DNA from: Puffinus mauretanicus
Taxonomy: Eukaryota; Chordata; Aves; Procellariiformes; Procellariidae
Direction: 5' to 3'
Assembly: GCA_023333565.1 (NCBI GenBank)
Contig: JAJKFH010001094.1
Location: forward strand, 3,286,001 to 3,350,000
DNA: 64,000 nucleotides
Shown: one piece after another, positions 9,256 to 17,326 of the stretch
Layout: every line of letters starts with the position of its first letter
How positions within the stretch are numbered: position 1 is the stretch's first letter
Position numbers and translations under genes: made by a program
Notes under the pieces: model-generated
What the model was told of the DNA's origin: nothing
Database searches by the model: none
The model's input: only the letters and a program-made list of their open reading frames with translations

Positions 9256-12068
9256 CATCGTCTTTGTCGTCGTCTTCATTTTTGTTATCTTCTTCGTCTT
9301 CGTTATCTTCTTCATCATCTTCTTCTTCATCTTCATCATCTTCATCTTTTTCTTCGTCATCTTCATCTTCTTCTTCTTCTTCGTTGTTGTTGTCTTCTTC
9401 ATCATCTTCATCATATTTTTCTTTGCCGTCGTCGTCTTCTTCGTCATCGTCTTCGTCGTCGTTGTCTTCTTATTCTTCTTCATCGTCGTTTTCTTTTTCG
9501 TTGTCTTCTTCGTCATCTTCTTCTTCTTTGTCATCGTCATCTTCTTCTTCGTCATCTTTGTCATTGTCTTCTTCTTCATCATCATCTTCTTCTTGCTCTT
9601 CGTCCTTCTTCATCTTCTTCATCATCATCATCTTCATTTTCTTCATTGTTATTTTTGTCATCTTCTTCGTTGTTATTTTTGTCATCTTCTTCGTCGTCAT
9701 TTTTGTCATCCTCTTCGTCGTCTTCTTCGTCGTCTTCTTCATCGTCATCATCGTCTTCCTCTTCTTCATCGTCGTCTTCGTTGTCATCATCTTCTTGGTT
9801 TTCTTCGTCTTCTTCTTCATCTTCTTCATCATCGTCACCGACTTCTTCTTCGTCGTCTTCATCTTCTTTGTCGTCGTCTTCTTCATCTTCTTCATCATCG
9901 TCGTCTTCTTCATCGTCTTCATCTTCTTTGTCATCTTTGTCTTCATCTTCTTCATCGTCTTCATCATCTTCTTCATCTTTGTCATTGTCGTCGTCATCAT
10001 CTTATTCATCTTCTTCGTCGTAGTCATCTTCATCTTCATCATCTTCTTCTTCGTTGTCGTCATCTTGTTCTTCTTCGTCGTCTTCTTCTTCGTCTTCTTC
10101 GTCATCGTCTTTGTCGTCATCGTCGTCTTCGTCTTCTTCGTCGTCTTCGTCATCGTCGTTGTCGTCTTCTTCTTCTTCTTTGTCGTTGTTGTCTTGGTCC
10201 TCTTCATCATCATCTTCTTTGTTGTTGTTGCCTTCTTTGTCGTCGTCGTCTCCTTCTTCGTCGTCTTCTTCATCATCTTCGTCGTCTTCATCATCGTCGT
10301 CATCTCCTTCTTCGTCTTCATCATCATCGTCATCATCTTCTTCTTCTTTGTCGTTGTCATCATTGTCTTCTTCTTCTTCTTCGTCATCGTCTCCTTCTCC
10401 TCCTCCTTCTTCTTTGTCATCATCGTCTCCTTCTTCTCCTTCTCCTCCTTCTCTTTCTTTTTCTCCTCCTTCTTTCTTCTTCTTCTTTCTTCTTCTTCTT
10501 TCTTCTTCTTCTTTCTTCTTCTTTCTTCTTCTTCCTTTCTTCTTCTTTCTTCTTTCTTTTCCTTCTTTGTCATCTTCTTCGTTTTCTTCATCTTCATTGT
10601 CGTCGTCATCTTCTTCTTCTTCATCTTCTTTGTCGTCGTGGTCTTCGTCTTCTTCATCATCATCATCTTGTTCATCGTTGTCTTCTTCATCATCTTCTTC
10701 TTCGTCATCTTCGTCATCTTCTTTGTTGTCTTCCTCTTCTTCTTCGTCTTCGTCATCTTCTTTTTCTTCTTCTTCGTCTTCTTAGTTTTCTTCATCTTCT
10801 TCATCGTTGTCGTCATCTTCTTCTTCGTCGTCTTCTTCTTCATCGTTGTCTTTGTCATCGTTGTCTTCTTCATCGTCGTCTTCATCGTCGTCGTCTTCAT
10901 CATCGTCTTCTTCTTTGTCGTCTTCTTCGTCGTCTTCTTTGTCATTGTCAGCAACTTCTTCTTCTTTGTTGTTGTTGTCTTCTTCGTTGTCTTCTTCTTC
11001 TTCGTTGTTTTTTTTGTCGTCGCCTTCTTTATCGTCTTCGTCATCGTCGTTGTCGTCTTCTCCTTTGTCGTTGTTGTCATTGTTGTCTTCTTCTTCTTCT
11101 TCTTCATATCGTCTCCTTCTTCTTCTTCTCCGTCTTCTTTGTCGTCGTCGTCTCCTTCTTCTTTTTTTCTCCTCCTTCTCTCTCCTTCTTTCTTCTTCTT
11201 CTTTCTTCCTTTTTCTTCTTCTTTCTTCTTGTTTCTTCTTTCTTCTTTCTTCTTCTTCATCTTCTTCGTTTTCTTCATCTTCTTCGTCATCGTCGTCTTC
11301 ATCGCCTTCTTCATCGTCATTGTCTTCTTTGTCTTCTTCTTCATTGTTGTCTTCTTTGTCGTCGTCTTCTTCGTCATCTTCGTCTTCTTCGTCATCTTCT
11401 TCATCATCGTCTTCCTCTTCTTCTTCATCTTCGTCGTCTTCTTCTTCTTCATCTTCGTCATTGTCATCTTCTTCATCATCTTCTTTTTCTTCTGTGTCTT
11501 TGTCATCATCTTCTTCGGCATCTTCTTTGTCTTCTTCTTCTCTTTCTTCTTCTTCTTTCTTCTTCTCCTTCTTCATCATCTTCTTAGTTTTCTTCGTGTT
11601 CTTCTTCTTCATCGTCGCCGTCATCTTCTTCTTCGTCATTGTCTTCTTCGTCTTTTCATCATTGTCATCTTCTTCATCGTTGTCTTCTTCTTCTTCGTCA
11701 TCTTATTCTTCGTCATCTTCGTCATCTTCTTCGTTGTCGTCTTCTTCGTCTTCCTCGTCGTCATTTTCTTCTTCTTCGTCATCGTCTTCTTCGTTGTCGT
11801 CTGCTTCTTCTCCATCGTTGTCTTCTTATTCATCGTCTTCGTCATCTTCTTCTTCATCATCATCTTCTTCGTCATCTTCTTCTTTGTCATCTTCTTCTTT
11901 GTCATCTTCGTCGTTGTCTTCTTCTTCTTCATCATCGTCTTCTTCTTTTTTGTCTTCGTCTTCATCTCCTTCTTCGTCGTCGTCTTCTTCTTCATTGTCA
12001 TAGTCTTCTTTTTTGTCATAGTCGTCATCTTCTTCTCCTCCTCCTTCTCCTTCTTCTTCTTCTTCCTG
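9256..12068. repeat. 2.8-kb degenerate (NTC)n / (GAN)n trinucleotide array
   Basis: About 2.8 kb consists almost entirely of NTC triplets on the plus strand. N is mostly T, G or A and seldom C, and the reverse strand is GAN. Phase slips occur inside tetranucleotide-containing blocks (TTTCTTC type) at 10437-10570, 11149-11260 and 11535-11575. Local duplication is visible: a 24-bp unit occurs twice exactly and once diverged at 9646-9717. Longer-range duplication has offsets of about 700-800 bp. Because T and C triplets rarely form stops, the array creates very long spurious ORFs (for example 8862-12212 plus, 9470-11521 minus). Their products are pure F/V/I, S, L/R/H, K/T/M or D/E runs that change type whenever the phase slips. 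I treat the array as non-coding satellite DNA. The long pyrimidine-biased strand, with GAA-rich stretches opposite, is the kind of sequence that can form triplex or R-loop structures. Confidence 0.95.
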
Positions 12069-12284
12069 TTTCTTTTGTGTGTGGTCAGTCCTAATTATTC
12101 AAGTTCTCACTCTTCAGGAAAGAGGGGCTGCTTGACTTCTATTGCTCCTGCTCCTTTCTGCAGCTCTGTGAATTGCCCTTGCCAAACTGCAAGGGATGTT
12201 TTTTCAAGCTAAACTAAAGAACTCATCAGCCTGCTCCTGGCTACACATGTGCATTGTGTTCATGCTTCGGAGCATTGAGATTCA

Positions 12285-12346
12285 GAAAAATAAAATAAAA
12301 TAAAATAAAATAAAATAAAATAAAATAAAATAAAATAAAATAAAAT
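12285..12346 (+). repeat. (AAAAT)n microsatellite
   Basis: About 12 nearly perfect AAAAT/TAAAA units form a clean pentanucleotide tract, likely polymorphic in length. It lies about 215 bp after the NTC array and may have grown from the A-rich tail of a retroposed copy, though no element can be recognised directly upstream. Confidence 0.95.
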
Positions 12347-12799
12347 CCTATTTCCACGTATAACCTTTGCGTTATGTGTCCTTGAAAGTGGTTTTGGAGC
12401 TGAAAAAACCCTGGCATTTCAGGCTAACAAAAGTCTCATCATTATTCAACTCATGGTGAGTGCAGGGAATAGAACAGAATCGAATAGTTATGCTATGTTA
12501 TGCCTAGAGTTCTGCATGAGAAGCTCTGACCTAGGCCTGAGGGCTCTATCCAGGAGAGCAGCTCTCTGCAGCGCAGGTCCCAGGCCTGTCCAGGAGACAG
12601 GGGCAGAGACGGGCACACCTACAACATGGCTCAGGCAGGGCCCGCAGGCCCCAGGCTGAGCTGAGACACGTCCCCTGGGCCCTGGGCAGGAGGCGGCGTG
12701 GGTGGGGGCCGCAGGGGAGGCCGGTCCCAGCCACTGAGGCCTAGGAGCACCTGCAGGACCCCGGCAGAAGTCGGCTTGCACTGCTCATGTGCTCTCCTT
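12347..12799. other. unannotated, GC-rich part at 12540-12780
   Basis: This GC-rich stretch has open frames on both strands (for example 12453-12659 plus, 12488-12781 minus) that give proline/alanine/glycine-rich products with no recognisable domain. It leads directly into the CR1-like tail at 12800, so it may be part of that element's 3' UTR. Confidence 0.4.
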
Positions 12800-12885
12800 T
12801 AGACAGGGATGGTTGGCCACTTTGGAGACAGCGTATTGGGCCAGATGGACCTTCGCTCTGAGGGAGTGCGGTTGTTCTCAGGCTC
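12800..12885 (+). mobile_element. CR1-type 3' tail
   Basis: The sequence GGCCACTTTGGAGACAG followed by TATTGGGCCAGATGGACCTT and a TCTGAGGGAGTGCGG-like stretch matches the 3' end shared by many old CR1 elements of turtles and archosaurs. In those elements GAGACAGGATACTGGGCTAGATGGACC is a well-known ending. Only about 85 bp are clear. The orientation is plus, the same as the CR1 3' UTR-like units at 8503-9010, so both could be parts of one element split by the NTC array. Confidence 0.6.
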
Positions 12886-13355
12886 TTTGATTTTAGCCTG
12901 TTTTTCCACAGGAAACAGCTCAGGCATGTCTAAAAATGAGCACAAGGAGAGAAACAAAATCCACGGGGAAATGAACAGGTATTGCTCACCCCAGAAAGGA
13001 TTGCAACCATTTAGTTGAGGAGCACGTCCTGCTTCAGAGCGAGGGCTTGATCATTGAGCCTCGCTAGGGTCAAAGACATGGAGTTTTGCCCTCCTGTAGA
13101 AACCCAGAGCTCAACTGGATGAACACAGGAGACTTTCAAAAACCGCACTTCACACTTGTTTATTGCAAATTTGTGCAGATGGTCAAATGATCTTGAGACG
13201 ATCCACAGCTCTCATCAGAAGGTACATGCCTCCTTCCCACAACATGACAGAGCCAATGCTTAGGAAGGGACATGACTGCCCTTCTGCTAGTGCAGGGCTG
13301 GAAAGAAATGTCCTCAGAGATTTCCTGAGCATGTACTGTTAGGAAAGAAAGAGGT
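12886..13355. other. unannotated single-copy DNA
   Basis: I see nothing recognisable here. The end of the stretch grades into the AGAATAGA-type tail repeat of the next CR1. Confidence 0.5.
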
Positions 13356-13910
13356 AGAAAGAAGAATAAAATAGAGCAGAACAGAGTAGAATAGAGTAGA
13401 ATAGAATAGTTCAGCTGGAAGGGACCTACAATGATCATCTAGTCCAACTGCCTGATTCCTGCAGGGCTGACCAAAAGTTGAAGCAGGGCATTAAGAGCAT
13501 TGTCCAAATAAATGCCTCTTAAACACTGACAGGCATGGGGCATTGACCACCTCTCTAGGAAACCTGTTCCAGGGTTTGACCACCCTTTCAGTAAAGAAAT
13601 GTTTCCTCATGTCAAGTTCGAACCTCCCCTGATGGACACAGCTTTGAGCCATTCCCACGCGTCCTGGCACTGGGTACCAGGGAGAAGAGATCAGCACCTC
13701 CCTCTCCACTTGCCCTCCTCAGGAAGCTGCGGAGAGCAGTGAGGTCGCCCCTCAGCCTCCTGCTCTCCAAACTAGTCAAACCCAGCGTCCTCAGCCGCTC
13801 CTCAGAGGACATGCCTTCCAGCCCCTTCCCCACCTTTGTGGCACTCCTCTGGACGCATGCAAGTCCCTTAACATCCTTCTTAAATGGTGGAGCTCAATCC
13901 TCCACAGTAT
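13356..13910 (-). mobile_element. CR1 LINE, ORF2 C-terminus and 3' UTR, frameshifted
   Basis: Read on the minus strand, this is a 5'-truncated CR1. One frame (13612-13833) carries EERLRTLGLTSLESRRLRGD, the conserved CR1 ORF2 C-terminal region. The next part, [18 protein letters not shown], is in a different frame (13491-13709), so at least one frameshift breaks the protein near 13650. The 3' UTR includes the reverse complement of GGAAGGGACCTACAATGATC and ends in a degenerate ATTCTATT/ATTCTACT tail (about 13360-13410). CR1 inserts by target-primed reverse transcription and leaves such microsatellite tails. This copy is inactive. Its tail is longer than in the other copies here, which suggests it is one of the younger CR1s in the window. 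Confidence 0.92.
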
Positions 13911-14665
13911 GGGAACGCCATTAGTATAACTATAGCTAATTATTTCAGGATGTGCTATTTCAGCATTCATTTGCCTTGTGCAGCCCTTTGCAAAGAAGAA
14001 AGCATGGTCTTAAAATGCCCTAGCTACCAGTTCATTTTCAAGCGTAACTCAAAGCACAGGTTTTAGCTCATAAATCCCATGTAATTTGAAATCCTTGCTA
14101 CTTAAAGACTGTCTTTTTCCTTAAAGCCCCCTGGACAGGGGGCCCTCCTGGCAAGGGAATTAATCTCTAGCCTCCCTCTGCCTGCTGATCTCTCAGATCC
14201 ACGTTTGGACATATGCAAGGGCCTGCCTTGTCACACTGAGCTTGCATCAAAATGTTGAGATTCTTTAACCAGATAGACATAGCCTGGCAGCTTTCCGCAC
14301 TCATTGCACCAGTTTTGCAAACTCATTACCATGTGTGTGGTAGAAGACTGTTATTCATAGTTTCTTTTGTAAATTAAAAAAAAAAAAAAAGAGGTTCCTT
14401 TGTATCTGAATGCCGTCATCAGTAATTTCATCACACCAACATTCTCAGGTGGTTTCAGGTGGCCATATAAAAAGCAAAATCTTCAGTCCTTCTTTGCAGC
14501 TATCTTCCAGGTGCGCAGGGACTCTTCAAGAGAGGCGGTTGCCTTTTAGTGTCGGACGGCCACCCGGCCAGCCAACTCCTTACCCACATCGGCACTATCA
14601 GCGACAACCTTCCTTTTCACTAAATGCAGAATTCATTTCAAAAATCATCAACCACCTTTACTCAC
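13911..14665. other. unannotated DNA
   Basis: There is a poly-A tract at 14374-14390. A plus-strand ORF (14410-14817) is open for 135 codons but has no recognisable domain and runs antisense to the candidate exon that follows. No other feature is visible. Confidence 0.45.
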
Positions 14666-14841
14666 GCTCCTGGACAGTAAAGCATATGCCCACAGACAGC
14701 AGTGCCACGAACCGCATCGCACTGGCCCACCCGTGTTTCATCTCCTGCAGCTTTTTCAGCATCTGGGCTGATTTGGCACTTTCTCCAATGAAACCTCCAA
14801 AATGGAAGCTCAGGTAATGCCAGCTGTGCTTCTTTTCTTTC
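14666..14841 (-). CDS. candidate internal coding exon, unidentified
   Basis: On the minus strand a 176-bp stretch is bounded by an acceptor-like site (TGCCTCCTAG, AG at 14843-14842) and a strong donor-like site (GAGC|GTGAGTAAAG, GT at 14665-14664). One frame is open throughout and gives 58 codons. The first part contains HFGGFIGESAKSAQMLKKLQ. It is followed by EMKHGWASAM and a short hydrophobic segment (MRFVALLSVGICF) that could be part of a membrane helix. The exon would start with one base of a split codon and end with one base of another, so its length is not a multiple of three. The segment is more GC-rich than its surroundings. I do not recognise the protein, and no partner exon was found nearby. 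A chance ORF with chance splice motifs is a real alternative. Confidence 0.28.
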
Positions 14842-16172
14842 CTAGGAGGCAGACACCCATTTTGAAAGCGACTAGACGGACACCACCAGCTTCGTGCTCA
14901 GAGCCCACCCACACAGTCCGTCCCTAGCTCGCCTGGCCGGCGGAGGGCTGGATCTGCTGGTCGAGACTGCGTGGAGCTGGACTCCAGCAGGCTACCGAGG
15001 GGTGAAAGCCTCATTAACACATCCCTCAGGCTCCACCCTTCACGCTTTGCTGTCATCAAATATATGAAACAGTGAAATTCATGGTCAGGTCTTTTGATTT
15101 TCGATTGCAGAAAACCATCGTTCAAGAAATATAGGTTTCCTTGTCCACACCATATTCTGGATTTCATGGCATCTATGAGGCAAGAAAAGCTTTATCTCAT
15201 GATATAGTTCTATAGCCCCCATACTCCCTAGCAGCTGAGACTCTGACAGAAGAGACATCCCTTACATCAATAAACCATACGTGAAGAACTGCAGGACAGA
15301 AATAGGTAACACAACGTGGAGCACCATGAGTTTCTGCTCCAGTTTGGGAACATCGGAGTAGGCCAACGTTACCGTAGGCTGAGTAGATGACAGGGTGACT
15401 AGGACCCACGAATGGCATAGAGGCAAATGCATTCTTGTGTGTCAGGCAAGCTATTTCCATCGGAAAGGCAAGCATTGTGCAAAGCCCTGGTGAGAACTCA
15501 CCAGCACCACTAGGGACATTTCTCATTCCTCAGGTTCAAGAAAGACAAATTCCATCTGGGATGAAGGCAAACAAAGACTAAGCAGTTGACTAGGAGCCTG
15601 GAGGACCTGCAGAAAAATACGACGACTGGAAGGTGCAAGACAAAGGCTGAGAGGGCTGCCATCACTTTCAAGAAAGATATCAAGGATGAAGGCCAAAGGA
15701 GGAAAAGAGCTATTGAAGTGCAAGGAAAAATATGGTCAAGAACACAAAACCATTCAGGACTTCTTTCCAAGAAGACGCCCTCACCATAAGCAGGGTAGTA
15801 GCAAATGTCCCTTGGTGCATTGGTAAGAATGGTGAGGAAATCATGCATGCTTTCCATGTCTCTGCTGAGGGAACCAAAACTGTTTCTTTCACCTCTGGCA
15901 TCACCACAACAAAATGAATGTATATGGTATAAATGCCCTTATTTACAGAGTCTGAACGTACAGGTGAATTTTGGCACCAACGTATAAGATGACAAGAATA
16001 GTACCTTCCCACTCTTTCAGTACTCAAAATACTAAATCCTAAAGGAAAAAGCAATTTGCCAGGGTTTAAGATAAGATCTGAACATCTTCCCGCCAAGTGA
16101 GGTAGGCAAGTAACTCTCAGAAAGGTTGAAGTCACAGATGAGCTGCGAAAGTTTTACCCCAGGGCTGAAGTG
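14842..16172. other. unannotated DNA
   Basis: Several ORFs of 60-141 codons lie on the minus strand (15197-15526, 15510-15857, 15710-16135), with hydrophobic but unrecognisable products. Equally open plus frames overlap them. The segment next to the LTR (16030-16172) shows no primer-binding site or polypurine tract, which fits a solo LTR. Confidence 0.4.
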
Positions 16173-17326
16173 TGTTATGGTGGGTTGACCTTGACTGGCT
16201 GTCAGGCGCCCGCCAAGCCGCTCTATCACTCCCCATCCTCAACAGAAAAGGAGAAGAAAATACAATGAAAGGCTCGTGGGTTGAGATAAGGACAAGGAGA
16301 TCATTCAGCAATTACCATCACAGGCAAAACAGACTTGACTTGGGGAAATTAATTTAATTTATTGCCAATCAAATGAGAGTAGGATAACGAGAAAAAAGAA
16401 CATATCTAAAACCACCTTCTCCCCATCCCTCCCTTCTTCCCAGGCTCAACTTCACTCCTGACTTCTCTATCTCCTCCCCTTATGCAGCACAGGGGGATGG
16501 GGAATGGGCGTTGCGATCAGTTCACCACATGTTGTCTCTGCCACTCCTTCCTCCTTGCTCTCTTCCCCTGCTCCGTTGTGGGGTCGCTCCCATGGGAAAC
16601 AGTCCTTCATGATCTTCTCCAACGTGGGTCCTTCTCATGGGCTGCAGTTCTTGAAGAACTGTTCCAGCATGGGTCCTTTCCATGGGGCGCAGTTCTTGAA
16701 GAACTGTTCCAGCATGGGTCCTTTCCATGGGGTGCAGTCCTTCAGGAACTGAGTCTCTCACAGGGCTACAGGTTCTGCTAGAAAACCTGCTCCAGCGTGG
16801 GCTTGTCTCCATGGGGCTGCAGTTCCTGCCAGGAGCCTGCACCAGCACAGGGTCTCCATGGGGTCACAATTTCCTTCAGGTCGCATCCACCTGCTCCAGC
16901 GTGGAGTTCTCCACGGGCTGCAGGGTTGATATCTGCTCCATCATTAACTTCCATGGCTGCAGGGGGACAACCTGCGTCACCATGGTCTTCACCATGGGCT
17001 GCAGGGGAATCTCTGCTATCTCTGCTCTGGTGCCTGGAGCATCTCCTCCCCCTCCTTCTTCACTGATCTTGGAGTCTGCATAGTTGTTTCTCTCACATAT
17101 TCTTCCAGCTGCTGTTGGGCAGCATTTTTTTATTTTTTCTTAAATATGTTATCATATGGAGGGATTAGCAATGTTGCCGATGGGCTCAGCTTTGGCTAGC
17201 AGCAGGTCCGTCTTGGAGCCGGCTAGAACTAGCTGTCTGACAGGGGGCAGCTTCTGGCATCTTCTCACAGAAGCCACCCCTGCAGTCCCCGCTGTTACCA
17301 AAACCTTGCCACGTAAACCCAATACA
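16173..17326 (-). mobile_element. solo ERVL-type LTR
   Basis: Read on the minus strand, the element begins TGTATTGGGTTTACGTGGCA and ends ACCCACCATAACA, so it has the TG...CA termini of a retroviral LTR. I recognise it as the long LTR of an abundant avian ERVL family. It contains the reverse complement of AATAAA near 16358-16363, close to the expected poly(A) site, and a TTTAAG-rich TATA-like region around 17126-17150. The middle consists of diverged ~45-bp units. Two are nearly identical and adjacent (16648-16692 and 16693-16737, one difference seen), with more decayed ones on both sides. No gag, pol or env is visible on either side, so this is probably a solo LTR left by recombination. A clear 5-bp target duplication is not seen: flanks read AAGTG and CCAAG. 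The exact ends may therefore be off by a few bases. Confidence 0.85.

Noticed and set aside
9085..10023. 312-codon plus ORF rich in H, R, L and S
   Set aside because: It is another frame of the array. The non-repeat start has no recognisable homology.
9470..11639. Long minus-strand ORFs rich in K/T/M or D/E (9470-11521 and 10782-11639)
   Set aside because: They are reverse-strand readings of the same array with no unique domain, and both frames are open over the same DNA.
9256..12068. CRISPR-like array
   Set aside because: There are no regular repeats separated by unique spacers, only continuous triplet repetition.
8862..12212. 1116-codon plus-strand ORF
   Set aside because: It runs through the NTC array and codes only for S, F, V, I and L runs that change when the phase slips. 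It is open because NTC/TCN triplets cannot easily form stops.
14410..14817. 135-codon plus ORF
   Set aside because: It has no domain and is largely antisense to the better-supported candidate exon.
15710..16135. 141-codon minus ORF
   Set aside because: It has no recognisable motif, no splice support and an overlapping open plus frame.
16482..16848. ORFs with repeated FQHGSFPWGAVL-type peptide
   Set aside because: They are translations of the 45-bp repeats inside the ERVL LTR, and the LTR reads on the opposite strand.
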